From Aliivibrio fischeri (GTDB lineage: Bacteria > Pseudomonadota > Gammaproteobacteria > Enterobacterales > Vibrionaceae), in the NCBI RefSeq assembly GCF_009727955.1, contig NZ_WOBR01000003.1:180069-244068 (forward strand): a stretch of 64,000 nt of DNA, written 5' to 3'. The notes under the pieces were generated by a model, which saw only the letters and a list, made by a program, of their open reading frames with translations, was not told the DNA's origin and did not search any database. Below are positions 7,859 to 17,472 of this stretch, piece after piece. Both the position numbers and the translations under genes were made by a program. Numbering within the stretch: the first letter of the stretch is position 1; the number at the start of each line of letters is the position of its first letter.

Positions 7859-8815
7859 TTAATCCTTACTCAATTGAACTTGAGCAGGTACACCTGAAGG
7901 TAATAAAGCGGCTGATTCGGGTAAGTCAACCTCAGCTAAATAAACAAGATGTGAACGATCTTCTTCTGTTAATGCGTAATAAGGCGTAAATGATGGATCC
8001 GTTGCAACCCATCGTACCGTTCCCTCAAAAGGAGTATCAATACCATCAACTTTAACGGAGAATTTTTCCCCTGGTACAAAACCTACACGATACGATGCTG
8101 GAACATAAACACGAGCATAAGGAACTCTATTGGCTTGAATAACAGCGACAAAGCCATTAACAGGAACACGCTCACCTAGGTTATATGGCAGGTTATCTAA
8201 AATGCCATCACGAGTAGCTACAATGGTTAATTCATCAAGTTTCTGTTGTTGCAAAATGGCTTCAGCTTTCATTGCATCAAGCTCAGCTCTTGCTTGCTCA
8301 ATATCCTCAGGCCTTGCTCCAGCGGTCAGTTTTGAAAACTCTTCATTTGCTGAATTTAATGCCGCTCTGGCTGAATCTCTTGATGCTAACGCGGCATCCT
8401 TATTTGATTGACTGGCAAGATTTTTCTTTACTAACTCAACCATTCTGCGATACGTTTTTTCAGCATCGATCAGTTGAGCTTTAGCTTGATCAACCCTTGC
8501 TTGCGCAGAGGCAATATCCTCTGGGCGCTCTCCATTCGTTAAACGTAATAAATACGCTTGCGCTTTAGCCGTATTCGCAATGGCATGAGCAAGAATGGCC
8601 TCTTGATTTTTGGTATCTAACTGCACCAAAACATCACCAACTTTGACTTCACTTCCCTCTTTAACTGGTAATGCTCGAATAATTTCATTTGAGGTAGCAG
8701 AAAAAGTCACTCTATCTCGCTCTAATGTACCTAATGCTTCATCACCTTTATCTGGCGAGCACGCTTGCAGTGTCACAATACATGCTAATCCTAATAGTAT
8801 TTTACGCATTTTCAT
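7859..8815 (-). CDS. HlyD/YbhG-like periplasmic adaptor lipoprotein
   Basis: This is the membrane-fusion (adaptor) subunit of a tripartite exporter, 318 residues. The N-terminus has a lipoprotein signal with lipobox LQAC (cysteine at 19), which anchors it in the periplasm. A biotinyl-lipoyl-like half (EGSEVKVGDVLVQLD) is followed by a long alpha-helical hairpin, where the segment NGERPEDIASAQARVDQAKA and its partner TAGARPEDIEQARAELDAMKA show the internal repeat, then the second lipoyl half and beta-barrel. It is the first gene of the operon. An outer-membrane TolC-type channel must come from elsewhere, because none is in this window. Confidence 0.88.
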   Translation of the reverse strand: MKMRKILLGLACIVTLQACSPDKGDEALGTLERDRVTFSATSNEIIRALPVKEGSEVKVGDVLVQLDTKNQEAILAHAIANTAKAQAYLLRLTNGERPEDIASAQARVDQAKAQLIDAEKTYRRMVELVKKNLASQSNKDAALASRDSARAALNSANEEFSKLTAGARPEDIEQARAELDAMKAEAILQQQKLDELTIVATRDGILDNLPYNLGERVPVNGFVAVIQANRVPYARVYVPASYRVGFVPGEKFSVKVDGIDTPFEGTVRWVATDPSFTPYYALTEEDRSHLVYLAEVDLPESAALLPSGVPAQVQLSKD

Positions 8816-8915
8816 CCCTTAAGTGATTACCTAGTCTTTATCATATTACTCCTAATAAAATACGATTAAATCCCTTAATACTAATATTGCGATAATAAAC
8901 AAAAAGGGGAAAGTT

Positions 8916-8993
8916 ATGGCAAATTCAATAAAAGAAGTAAGCAAAACAAATAACTGCCTACTACTATTAATAATATGTTTGCTCAAATTTTAG
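8916..8993 (+). CDS. Possible 25-residue leader or small membrane peptide
   Basis: A 25-codon frame begins at an ATG preceded by AAAGGGGAAAGTT, a good ribosome-binding site, and ends TAG at 8993, seven bases before the next gene. The peptide has a polar start and a hydrophobic LLLLIICLL end. It may be a leader coupled to the secreted-protein gene at 9001, or chance. Confidence 0.35.
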   Translation: MANSIKEVSKTNNCLLLLIICLLKF

Positions 8994-9000
8994 GATAAAT

Positions 9001-9486
9001 ATGAAATGGATTTCTGTATTTGCATTCCTACTTATTGCTCTTTATCACCCCGTTCAGGCGACGTCAGTCGAAGTGGCTTTCCTTGGTTACAGTAACCATT
9101 ATGTTGATAGAGACTATGACTATAACGAACGACATAAGCTGATAGGTTTTAGCATCAATAACGGTTTTAGTGTTGCGAATTTCACTAATTCGTATAATCG
9201 AAAATCAACGCTTGTTGGCTGGAAATTTCAAACAGATGACGCTGTAATGCTTAGCAAGTTATCATTTGATGCGGGAGTGGTTTTAGGTGTGGTAACTGGC
9301 TATAAACAGGATGAAATCATCACTTATATAAACGAAGATATTAGCCTTTATCTTATACCTGAGCTTATTATTTCTTACCCTATTACCGACACAATCTCTC
9401 TATCATTAGTGAATGGGATTGTGCCGGATTCAAAAGGGATAATACTCATGCACCATCTTGAGCTCTCTTTTGATGATTTATTTTAA
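9001..9486 (+). CDS. Secreted protein, probably a small beta-barrel
   Basis: This 161-residue protein has a clear signal peptide (MKWISVFAFLLIALYHPVQA, cut probably before TSVEV). The mature part alternates hydrophobic and polar residues in short strands with aromatic girdle residues (VGWKFQ, GVVTGY, SLYLIPELIISYPI, SLSLVNGIV) and ends in LELSFDDLF, an outer-membrane-barrel-like aromatic C-terminus. That pattern suggests a small outer-membrane barrel of about eight strands. No catalytic motif is recognised. Its 3' end overlaps the convergent gene by nine bases. Confidence 0.6.
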   Translation: MKWISVFAFLLIALYHPVQATSVEVAFLGYSNHYVDRDYDYNERHKLIGFSINNGFSVANFTNSYNRKSTLVGWKFQTDDAVMLSKLSFDAGVVLGVVTGYKQDEIITYINEDISLYLIPELIISYPITDTISLSLVNGIVPDSKGIILMHHLELSFDDLF

Positions 9487-9906
9487 CTTTTTAGCCTGCA
9501 CAAAAGCACTAAGCAACTCATCAAAATAATTACGATTCAGACTTTTGCCTATCGTCCCTTTATTGCCATTATTTCGCTCTAATTCTAACGTACACCCTTT
9601 CCGCGAAATATATCCTATAATACTGAAAATAATGAATACAATTGAAGTCACTACCTCTGTTATATAGGTATAAGGTGCTTCTTCACTGAGCGCCCCTAAT
9701 ATCGGTAACACTAAAAACCAACCAATGGTATAAAACATAACGACACTAAAAATACCAAGACCCAATCCATATTTAATACGTTGAGCTTTGCTCCATTCAA
9801 TAATGTTAAGGCTCATAACATTATCAATATTGTCTTTATATCCTTTGTAAGTAAAAGAGGTATTCGTTACCTTATATCCATTAGAATCAAAAAACACCTT
9901 ATCCAT
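9478..9906 (-). CDS. DUF6232-like membrane protein
   Basis: This 142-residue protein has an N-terminal PH-like beta region (KVFFDSNGYKVTNTSFTYKG), two transmembrane helices (about 65-90 and 105-125) and a short basic cytoplasmic tail. The order is that of the DUF6232 family of unknown function. The frame extends upstream to 10026, but GAGG lies just before the ATG at 9906 and the extension would overlap the gene upstream, so the shorter start is preferred. It probably forms a two-gene unit with the gene at 9941-10225. Family assignment is from memory of the domain pattern. Confidence 0.6.
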   Translation of the reverse strand: MDKVFFDSNGYKVTNTSFTYKGYKDNIDNVMSLNIIEWSKAQRIKYGLGLGIFSVVMFYTIGWFLVLPILGALSEEAPYTYITEVVTSIVFIIFSIIGYISRKGCTLELERNNGNKGTIGKSLNRNYFDELLSAFVQAKKLK

Positions 9907-9940
9907 AATCCTCATCCTTTTGTTTTTATTAAAATAAAAC

Positions 9941-10225
9941 TTATGCGCTTTTCTTAAATAATTTTTTATAAATAGATTGAATAAAAATAGCAAAGCCATA
10001 ACTGACATCAGCTTTTCCATATTCATCTACCGCATAAACAAAATTAGATTGGAATTTTTCAACGGCTTCTTCTGACGTTTCTGCATAGATAACATCATCT
10101 TCAACTTCAAAGCCTTGTGCGAGTATGACGGACTTCTCTTTTAAAAAAGACTCCGATGCCATATCTAGGAAGGTATATTTTTTACGATCACTATTGGGGA
10201 TGCAAAAAAATTGGTACTTAGCCAT
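9941..10225 (-). CDS. Hypothetical 94-residue protein
   Basis: This is a small soluble protein starting MAKYQFFCIPNSDRKKYTFL and ending with a short hydrophobic stretch and a KKLFKKSA basic tail. It has no signal peptide and no motif I recognise. It lies 34 bases upstream of the DUF6232-like gene on the same strand, so co-transcription is likely. GAGGAAACC precedes the start. Confidence 0.55.
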   Translation of the reverse strand: MAKYQFFCIPNSDRKKYTFLDMASESFLKEKSVILAQGFEVEDDVIYAETSEEAVEKFQSNFVYAVDEYGKADVSYGFAIFIQSIYKKLFKKSA

Positions 10226-10551
10226 ATTGGTTTCCTCTGTTAAATAAAACGTCTCAAAATAGGGTTTAAATTGGTTTCGATACTTTATTTACAGAAATGA
10301 AACTTAAGTAACTTATAAATTACATGAATTAATCTAAAGATATTCGCTATGATTAACAATAAGTATAAGCCAAAAGGATGATCGCCATCACGCACTGTAA
10401 TGATTGCATGCAATAGGTTCACAAAATAAATACAAAGGTAAGACACATGCAAAAATACTATAAATACTGAAAATCCCTTTTAACGAACAACACACTTCCT
10501 TGCTAGTATCTATTGATAGAAATATTATTTAATTAAGAATTACCTATCTGT
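10226..10551. other. Intergenic control region with a perfect palindrome
   Basis: This AT-rich divergent region of 326 bases holds no convincing gene. It contains the perfect 12-base palindrome ATTGCATGCAAT at 10403-10414, which could be an operator for the LuxR-type regulator gene at 10552 or for the divergent pair. No clear -10/-35 pair was identified. Confidence 0.4.
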
Positions 10552-11325
10552 ATGCATACTGTTTTTGAATCATTGCTAATAACTCAATCTAATCGGTTAC
10601 TTAAATGTGAGCCTTCCTTGTTCGAAATTACGTGGAGAGAATGCGCCGTTGAGGCTTTAGAACTTTTTAAAATTGATAGATTATCCCTTTTTCCAAACTC
10701 TCTTATTCTATTCAATGAAGGAAAGCTCATTAATGCCCAGAGACAAGGGGTTGCTGAAGTCCAAAGAGCAAAGTATTCAAGTAAAAAACCAACAGAATAT
10801 TTAAAACTGCTTTCTTCTTCTAAACAAACCATCACTTTTTCTGCATATGAGTTGAAAAATAGTAACTTAGAGGTTTTACGCTCTCTTTACCAAGATGGCG
10901 CTAGATGGCATTGCATCATCCCACTATCAATGCACGGTAAAGTATGGGGAGCAGCAACGCTAGGTCGATTGGATCAAGCTGAAAAAGAAATCGATGATAT
11001 ACAAATAAATCGTTTAAAAATGCTATGTGAAATGTGGTTATGCTATTGGCAGCACTCCGTACTTACCCGCAACTTACAAAGTGAAGAACAACGCCATATT
11101 AATGAAGGTGAGCAACTGCTATTACTCAGTAAGAAGCAGACGATTATTCTTAACTTACTTGCGACAGGTCATTCAGCAAAAGAATGTGCTGAGAAGCTAA
11201 ACCTTAGCCCTAGAACCATTGAATCACATAAATATAGAATGCTGACAACGCTTCAATTAGAGAATCACTCTGAGCTAATACAGTTTGCGCTACGTAATGA
11301 TTTAGGGAAAAAATATAATCCTTAA
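10552..11325 (+). CDS. LuxR-type transcriptional regulator
   Basis: This 257-residue regulator has a C-terminal LuxR/FixJ helix-turn-helix: LSKKQTIILNLLATGHSAKE, then LNLSPRTIESHKYRML, around residues 190-245. The N-terminal 170 residues look like a GAF/PAS-type sensory domain (HCIIPLSMHGKVWGAATLG is the typical GAF sheet). There is no receiver domain with a phospho-acceptor aspartate and no acyl-homoserine-lactone-binding signature (the WxxY/D pattern of LuxR) that I can place. A LuxI-type synthase is not nearby. It is probably a ligand-responsive solo regulator; the ligand is unknown. Confidence 0.8.
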   Translation: MHTVFESLLITQSNRLLKCEPSLFEITWRECAVEALELFKIDRLSLFPNSLILFNEGKLINAQRQGVAEVQRAKYSSKKPTEYLKLLSSSKQTITFSAYELKNSNLEVLRSLYQDGARWHCIIPLSMHGKVWGAATLGRLDQAEKEIDDIQINRLKMLCEMWLCYWQHSVLTRNLQSEEQRHINEGEQLLLLSKKQTIILNLLATGHSAKECAEKLNLSPRTIESHKYRMLTTLQLENHSELIQFALRNDLGKKYNP

Positions 11326-11412
11326 ATGCGGTAGTTTTACGGTATTAATTTCAACCAATTTCAATAAAATCTATCTCACATATAACGTGTACCTACAACG
11401 ATAGAGATAACA

Positions 11413-11529
11413 ATGAAATTAATCATGAAGTTCTACAGCATAGTTACGAAAAAAGAGCAATTAAAGCGACAACACTTAAAAGCAAAACTGCATTTTGCTA
11501 TGGCTCAAAACTATGGAATAGAAGGTTAA
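11413..11529 (+). CDS. 38-residue basic microprotein
   Basis: A 38-codon frame starts MKLIMKFYSIVTKKEQLKRQ and ends NYGIEG before TAA at 11529. GAGATAACA precedes the ATG. It is lysine-rich and amphipathic, without cysteine or a membrane span. The frame is clean and sits between a LuxR-type gene and a bidirectional terminator, so it may be a real small gene with its own promoter. Function unknown. Confidence 0.5.
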   Translation: MKLIMKFYSIVTKKEQLKRQHLKAKLHFAMAQNYGIEG

Positions 11530-11589
11530 TCAACAGTTATTAGGTTCTTTATCCCCCCAAAAGAATCTGCAACTTGTTTTGCTCTCTAA

Positions 11590-11641
11590 TAAAAAAGCCT
11601 CTTAAATTTAGCTGCCACTAAATGAAAGAGGCTATTTTTTT
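11590..11641. terminator. Bidirectional terminator
   Basis: AAAAAAGCCTCTT (11591-11603) pairs with AAGAGGCTATTTTTT (from 11626), with an inner ATTTAG/CTAAAT pairing. T-runs on both strands serve the microprotein gene (plus) and the chemoreceptor gene (minus). Confidence 0.85.
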
Positions 11642-11653
11642 AGGGGGATTTTA

Positions 11654-13537
11654 TTAATACTTAAACAAGTTCACTTGATTGTTCAAACGAGTCGCGATTT
11701 CACGTAACTCTTCAGATAATTGTTGTGAATTGTTTGCTTCTGTCGACATTTGATCAGATACATCGCTCGCCGATTGAATGTTTTGGTTTACTTCATCGGT
11801 TACGGTTCTTTGCTCTGCTGCTGCGTTAGAAATTTGCATCGCCATGTCTGATATTTGTTGAATAGAGTAAGAGATTTCTTCTAACGCTGTGGTCGCATTA
11901 CTCGCATCATCAACACTTGATTGAGCAAATTTCTTACTCTCATCCATACTTTGAACTGCTGAATGAGTATTTCGTTGTAAGGTTTCAATCATATGGCGGA
12001 TTTCATCTGTTGAGCTATGAGTACGTTGCGATAACACTCGGACTTCATCTGCCACGACCGCAAAACCTCGACCTTGCTCTCCAGCTCTCGCCGCTTCAAT
12101 CGCAGCATTCAGTGCCAACAAATTAGTTTGTTCTGCAATTTCTCTGATCGTTGAAAGAATGGTATTTATTTGCTGAGCGTTGCTCTCTAACTCTTGAATA
12201 ATGTTTGATGCATTATCAACTTGATTAGCTAGGTTCACGATAGACTCTTGGTTGCGAATAATAACCTGCTTTCCTTGCTCACAGCTTTCTGTAGAGCTCA
12301 CTGCTGATTCAGCCGTTAATTGTGCATTATTAGCAACTTCTTGAGCGGTAGCTGACATTTCATGAACCGCTGCGGCAATTTGTGTAATTTCATTTACCTG
12401 AATCGCTAAGCCTTCGCTGGTTTTACCTGCCATTTGAGTACTTAATCTTGATTGAGAATTTAACTCTAACGAAGAAGAAGCAATGTCTTTAATGATTAAA
12501 TGTAATTTATCAATAAAAGCATTCACATGATCGGCTAATTGACCAATTTCATCTTTTGAATCAACCGTGATGCGTTGTGTTAAATCCCCTTCCCCTTTAG
12601 ATAAATCTTCCATTGCTTTACTTAACAACGTAAGTGGAGATAGAGCTTGTTTTATCAAGTATGCTGCTAATGCCGCGATAATAATAAGCTGCAACATCAC
12701 CATAAAAAGAGAATCACTAATCACACTTCTTACAGAAGCAAATGCATACTCCTTATCGATAATAGTGACAAAATACCAACCAGAAATTGCTTCTTTTGCC
12801 ACAGTGATAAATACGTCTTTACCATTAATTACCGCTTCAGATAAAGAACCGCTTTTTGATAGTGCTTCAATGCCAGCAACAGACAGTTTATCACTTAATG
12901 TTGAAACGGATTTTTGCAGCATGTTGTGATCTTGATGCGCAACAAAATGCCCATCTTTATCCACCAAATAAGCAGATACACCATCTTGGTTAACAGCGAG
13001 TACATCGGCAACAATAGATTGGATTCCAATATCAGCACCAATAACGCCTGCGTAGTTATCGGTATTAAATGAATCAGCAATGGTCACAACAAGATTACCA
13101 GTCCCCGCATCCATATATGGGCTTGTAACAATAGGATCGGATGAATTTTGTGCAGCTAAATACCAATCTCTAGCTCTTGGATCATAATCATCAGGAATGG
13201 GCAAATCACGGCTTTGATAAAATTCACCCGTTGATAAACCTGCATAAGCGATATCAAATTGACCTGCTTTTTCTGCTTGAGCAAAGTAACTAATTGGTTT
13301 ATCCGAATAAGAAAACGACTTTTCTGTCGCTAATAAGATCTGTACCTTTCCATCAATCCACTTCTCAATACCCGCAATACTGGATTGCGTAATGGCTAAT
13401 GAGAATTGCTCAACAGACCGATGTGTTTCTTTCATCAATTGCTTACCTGTCATATAAGTTTGAATTGATGCCATAACCAAAATAACCACCACAAACATGA
13501 GGGTTAACTTATTTTTTATTGAGATATTTTTGTACAT
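11654..13537 (-). CDS. Methyl-accepting chemotaxis protein with dCache sensor
   Basis: This is a transmembrane chemoreceptor of 627 residues. The first helix is near residues 10-28, followed by a periplasmic double-Cache domain to about 270 ([12 protein letters not shown] and [16 protein letters not shown] are the classic dCache_1 ligand-site segments, resembling amino-acid-binding receptors). The second helix follows, then HAMP ([20 protein letters not shown]) and the signalling hairpin ([20 protein letters not shown] ... [13 protein letters not shown]). There is no C-terminal CheB/R pentapeptide. The ligand is not determinable without comparison. No che genes are nearby, as is normal for vibrio receptors. 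Confidence 0.92.
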   Translation of the reverse strand: MYKNISIKNKLTLMFVVVILVMASIQTYMTGKQLMKETHRSVEQFSLAITQSSIAGIEKWIDGKVQILLATEKSFSYSDKPISYFAQAEKAGQFDIAYAGLSTGEFYQSRDLPIPDDYDPRARDWYLAAQNSSDPIVTSPYMDAGTGNLVVTIADSFNTDNYAGVIGADIGIQSIVADVLAVNQDGVSAYLVDKDGHFVAHQDHNMLQKSVSTLSDKLSVAGIEALSKSGSLSEAVINGKDVFITVAKEAISGWYFVTIIDKEYAFASVRSVISDSLFMVMLQLIIIAALAAYLIKQALSPLTLLSKAMEDLSKGEGDLTQRITVDSKDEIGQLADHVNAFIDKLHLIIKDIASSSLELNSQSRLSTQMAGKTSEGLAIQVNEITQIAAAVHEMSATAQEVANNAQLTAESAVSSTESCEQGKQVIIRNQESIVNLANQVDNASNIIQELESNAQQINTILSTIREIAEQTNLLALNAAIEAARAGEQGRGFAVVADEVRVLSQRTHSSTDEIRHMIETLQRNTHSAVQSMDESKKFAQSSVDDASNATTALEEISYSIQQISDMAMQISNAAAEQRTVTDEVNQNIQSASDVSDQMSTEANNSQQLSEELREIATRLNNQVNLFKY

Positions 13538-13982
13538 GATCGTGCCTAACTACTATAAATTCCATTTAAACTCAAAATAACAGCGCTTTGCTGCTTCATT
13601 TTGGACTACACCAAATAAAATCCTGAATGTCTTATACAACTGACAGATAACGAATGCATTCACTAGAATTATATATAATGATTTACATCAATAAGATTAA
13701 ATTCAAAATTGAACCAAGAACACATTCAAGCGATTTATACTTCCAAACAAGTCTATTAATTAGGCTAGTGTATGGCGTTCTGACCTCAATAACAATACAT
13801 CATTCTAATTATATTAAGGGTAGAGAATAAACAACACACATTTGAATTGTGGCTACGATCTAAATTATTGAATTTAAAAAAGGATTCACTCTCATCCGAG
13901 AATAGAGTCACATATTTTCTCTGCTTTCAGACATACACTTCTTGCAATTTCTTCACTATATACGGCATCAGAAGGATTTTTT
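13538..13982. other. Divergent intergenic region, chemoreceptor and beta-mannosidase
   Basis: These 445 bases are AT-rich without a supported gene. Noted elements are a perfect palindrome GAATGCATTC at 13652-13661 and a -10-like TATAAT at 13674-13679 lacking a good -35. Nothing here identifies a regulator. Confidence 0.35.
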
Positions 13983-16391
13983 ATGTCGCAAATTTCTCTT
14001 AATGGCAAATGGATACTCACCTCTCCAGCGCATTCACATCTTGCAATTCCAATGACGGTTCCCGGCGATAATTACCATGCTTTATACCAAGCAGGAGTCA
14101 TTACCAATCCATATATGGGAACGAACGAAAATGAGGTTCAATGGGTAAGAGAATGCGATTGGCATCTATCTCAAGAATTTTCTCTTTCACCACAAGAGAT
14201 GAGTGCTGCATCTTTAATACTCAATTTAAGTCGTGTTGATACATTAGCTAATGTCTTTATTAATAACGAACTTGTTTTAAGCTCTACTAACCAATTTCAA
14301 CGCCACCGCATTGATATCAAGCCATTTGTTAAACCGGGTGATAACACAATTTCGGTTCATTTCTCTCGAGTCGATGAAGAGGCGCTATCAAGAGCGAAGA
14401 AATTACCTATGCCTATTCCATGGGCAGTAGGGAATAACCAGCTTCCGCACATGAACCTAATACGAAAAACACAATGCCACTCTGGTTGGGATTGGGGAAT
14501 TTGCTTAATGGTTTCTGGTATCTACGATCCAATTTATATTGAGGTGGTAAAAAAGATTGAATTAATCTCAATCGAAACTGCACAAATTTGGTATCAAGGT
14601 GCTGTTGATCTTACGGTTAATGTGAAGCATGAGTGCGTTGCAGGACAAGCGATTACCGTTAATTTCAATGACGAAATTCACACGTTAATTAGTCATGAGA
14701 GCGGTGAAACAAGCACCATTTTCCATATTGAAAATCCTGAACTTTGGTGGCCTTCTGGCTACGGTGAACAACCTTTATATTCACTCACCGTTGAACTGGA
14801 TGAACAAACAATCACAAAGAGAATTGGCTTACGTCAATTAGAGCTTAATAACAAAAATGATGAAATTGGCTCAGCGATGGAATTTGTGATTAATGGTTTT
14901 CCTATTAACTCAAAAGGAGCAAATTGGATCCCTATGGATGCAATGCCAAGTCTTGAGTCTGAAAGCCGTTACCGAGAATTATTAACCAGTGCCAAAGACG
15001 CTAACATGAACATGATCCGTGTTTGGGGAGGGGGTCAATATGAGTCAGAACTATTCTACGATCTCTGTGATGAGCTGGGATTAATGGTATGGCAAGACAT
15101 GATGTTTGCTTGCTCTCTTTATCCTTCTACGGATGCATTTTTAAAAGACGTTGAACCTGAGATCCGACAACAAATTCAACGCTTAAAAGATCACCCCTCA
15201 ATTGTTCTTTGGTGTGGCGATAACGAAGTTATTGGGGCGATTGGTTGGTACGATGAATCTAAGAACAATAAAACAACCTATACGGTTAATTACGATCGCT
15301 TAAATCGCAATATTGCTCAATGGATTGCAGAAGAAGATCCAAGTCGTCGGTTCTGGACTAGCTCTCCTTGTAATGGCGATATGGATTTTGGTGATGCTTG
15401 GCATAATGATAACCGCGGTGATATGCACTTTTGGGATGTTTGGCACTCAGGAAAATCATTTGATGCTTATCAAGATATCAAACCACGCTTTTGCTCTGAA
15501 TTTGGTTTTCAATCTTGGCCTTCTTTTTCAGAGGTAAAAACCTTTGTTCCTGAAGAAGACTGGAATGTCACCTCTCCCACCTTTGAAGGACACCAAAAAA
15601 ATGGACGTGGTAATAGCATCATCACTGAGATGTTTACTCGTTATTTCCGCTTTCCATCTAACTTTGAACAAATGCTGTATTTAAGCCAAGTGCAACAGGC
15701 TATCGCGATTAAAACTGGTTGCGAATATTGGCGTGCAATCAGTCCTATATGTCGAGGCATGCTCTATTGGCAACTCAATGATAATTGGCCAGTGAGTTCA
15801 TGGTCGAGTATCGAATACAGTGGTCGTTGGAAGCAACTTCATTACCATGCGAAACGCTTCTTCGCGCCAACTTACGTGCCTTTTGAAGAAACAAATTCTG
15901 AATTACGCATTCGAGCGGTCAATGATCATCGAACCGAAGCTCATATTGATGGTACGGTTTATTGGATGGATTTTAATGGGGAACTACTGGGTAAATGGGC
16001 AGTAAATTACACCATTGAAGAAGATGGCAATGATGTTATTTGGTCATTAAGCAAAGAAAAATTCCAAGTTAGTGAGCATAATAGCTTTTTCTTTATTGAA
16101 ATCGAAGTGAACGGTGAGTCTGTTCAGAACACGTGGTTTGCAACCCCTAAACTCAAACAGTTAACAATGAAGAAGGCTAAAATCAATCTTATTCAGTCGG
16201 GAACGATGCTTACTCTTCAATCAGATAATCCTGCTTTCTTTGTTCACTTAGAGCATGACGGTAAAGGACGATTTAGTGATTCGAGTTTTACATTATTACC
16301 TGAAAAACCGGTAACCATTGAGTATCTTGGTGATGATATCGAAACTCTAAAAAATACACTCCGAGTGTATGATTTATCCAATAGCTACTGA
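13983..16391 (+). CDS. Beta-mannosidase, glycoside hydrolase family 2
   Basis: This 802-residue GH2 enzyme has the sugar-binding jelly-roll N-terminus (SLNGKWILTSPA, MTVPGDNYHALYQAG), an immunoglobulin-like domain, and the TIM barrel beginning SKGANWIPMDAMPS. The catalytic acid/base is E415 in LWCGDNEV and the nucleophile E506 in RFCSEFGFQS; WDWG and HPSIVLW are typical beta-mannosidase features. It hydrolyses terminal beta-mannosides, such as mannobiose or N-glycan cores. There is no signal peptide, so the enzyme is cytoplasmic and needs imported oligosaccharide. AAGGATTTTTT precedes the ATG. No sugar transporter is adjacent; the convergent LysR regulator might control it, but that is not shown. 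Confidence 0.92.
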   Translation: MSQISLNGKWILTSPAHSHLAIPMTVPGDNYHALYQAGVITNPYMGTNENEVQWVRECDWHLSQEFSLSPQEMSAASLILNLSRVDTLANVFINNELVLSSTNQFQRHRIDIKPFVKPGDNTISVHFSRVDEEALSRAKKLPMPIPWAVGNNQLPHMNLIRKTQCHSGWDWGICLMVSGIYDPIYIEVVKKIELISIETAQIWYQGAVDLTVNVKHECVAGQAITVNFNDEIHTLISHESGETSTIFHIENPELWWPSGYGEQPLYSLTVELDEQTITKRIGLRQLELNNKNDEIGSAMEFVINGFPINSKGANWIPMDAMPSLESESRYRELLTSAKDANMNMIRVWGGGQYESELFYDLCDELGLMVWQDMMFACSLYPSTDAFLKDVEPEIRQQIQRLKDHPSIVLWCGDNEVIGAIGWYDESKNNKTTYTVNYDRLNRNIAQWIAEEDPSRRFWTSSPCNGDMDFGDAWHNDNRGDMHFWDVWHSGKSFDAYQDIKPRFCSEFGFQSWPSFSEVKTFVPEEDWNVTSPTFEGHQKNGRGNSIITEMFTRYFRFPSNFEQMLYLSQVQQAIAIKTGCEYWRAISPICRGMLYWQLNDNWPVSSWSSIEYSGRWKQLHYHAKRFFAPTYVPFEETNSELRIRAVNDHRTEAHIDGTVYWMDFNGELLGKWAVNYTIEEDGNDVIWSLSKEKFQVSEHNSFFFIEIEVNGESVQNTWFATPKLKQLTMKKAKINLIQSGTMLTLQSDNPAFFVHLEHDGKGRFSDSSFTLLPEKPVTIEYLGDDIETLKNTLRVYDLSNSY

Positions 16392-16410
16392 GAAAACTCA
16401 CCACTCTAAT

Positions 16411-16443
16411 AAAAAAGCCAATGATCATTTCATTGGCTTTTTT
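16411..16443. terminator. Bidirectional terminator between beta-mannosidase and lysR genes
   Basis: AAAAAAGCCAATGA (16411-16424) pairs perfectly with TCATTGGCTTTTTT (16430-16443) around a short loop, with T-runs on both strands. Confidence 0.9.
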
Positions 16444-16458
16444 CATTGTACGATGGAG

Positions 16459-17394
16459 TTATTTGACCAAATATTCCTTGGACACTTTATCAATAATTAA
16501 CTCTCTGAACCAACGATGTGAATGATCAAATTCAAAGTGTTTATGCCACATTAATACATAACAACCCGGTTCCATTGAGATTGGTGCTGGTAATTTTTTT
16601 AATGGTGAACCTTTAAGCATATTGTCTATGTACTTTGAAGGAGCACACAAAATCAAATCACTGTTCTCACATAGCTCCATCGCTGAATGGAAATCCGTTA
16701 AATTCACTGCGATATCTCTTTTTAAATGCTGCAAGTTTAAGATATCGTCCAAAAGCCATTGCTCAATCCCGCCAAAAACCACCTGTAAGTGACGGTATTT
16801 TAAGAAGGTGTCGAGTCCCCATTCTTCATCAAATAGAGGATGGTCTTCACGAACTAAACACACTGAGTGGTCTCTCGCTAACTCAATATAATTCAACTCT
16901 GAAGGTATGTTGTTCACGTGCCATTTTGAACGTGTGTCCCACTCCCAACAACTGATCGCTAAATCAATCTCACAACGTAATAATTGATCTAAACTGTCAC
17001 GTCGCCATGTTTTTGCATCCACATTTATTTGGGGGGCTTGCTTTAATAAAGCGGGCATAAAATGAGGGTAAGTCAGAGAATACGCAGGCTCTACCATATG
17101 AATATCAAACGTTCGATTACTCTTCTCTGGCTCAAAATTATTTGGGCGTGTAAATAACTCAAGCTGTTGCAATACTTGGCGCAGTTCAGGGGCTAATTGC
17201 TTCGCTCTAGGTGTTGCTCTTAATCCATAAGGCGTTCGCTCAAACAAAGGATCATCAAAGACTTCACGTAACTTTGCTAATTGCTTACTCACTGCTGACT
17301 GACTTAAATGCAGTCTTGAAGCTGCGGATGTAACACTTTGCTCTTCTAATAGAACCTCAAGCGTATTCAATAAATTATAATCAAATTGCAACAC
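16459..17394 (-). CDS. LysR-family transcriptional regulator
   Basis: This regulator of 311 residues has an N-terminal winged helix (LLNTLEVLLEEQSVTSAASR, LHLSQSAVSKQLAKLRE, DPLFERTPYGLRAT), followed by a periplasmic-binding-protein-like effector domain from about residue 90. The N-terminus resembles the NodD/LeuO-like branch in which the domain begins FDYNLLNTLEVL. Its target is unknown: it is convergent to the beta-mannosidase gene and divergent from nothing nearby, since the next upstream gene on its left is co-directional beyond a gap. Confidence 0.88.
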   Translation of the reverse strand: MLQFDYNLLNTLEVLLEEQSVTSAASRLHLSQSAVSKQLAKLREVFDDPLFERTPYGLRATPRAKQLAPELRQVLQQLELFTRPNNFEPEKSNRTFDIHMVEPAYSLTYPHFMPALLKQAPQINVDAKTWRRDSLDQLLRCEIDLAISCWEWDTRSKWHVNNIPSELNYIELARDHSVCLVREDHPLFDEEWGLDTFLKYRHLQVVFGGIEQWLLDDILNLQHLKRDIAVNLTDFHSAMELCENSDLILCAPSKYIDNMLKGSPLKKLPAPISMEPGCYVLMWHKHFEFDHSHRWFRELIIDKVSKEYLVK

Positions 17395-17472
17395 GATATC
17401 CCACCCCTAACATACCTTTATCTTTACTGCTGATTATTATCATTACTCAATACTTTGATTGTGAAATTCACG

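Noticed and set aside
12567-12929. 120-residue plus-strand frame inside the dCache chemoreceptor gene
   Set aside because: It is antisense to a strongly supported gene, has no ribosome-binding site or recognisable domain, and mirrors the complement of that gene.
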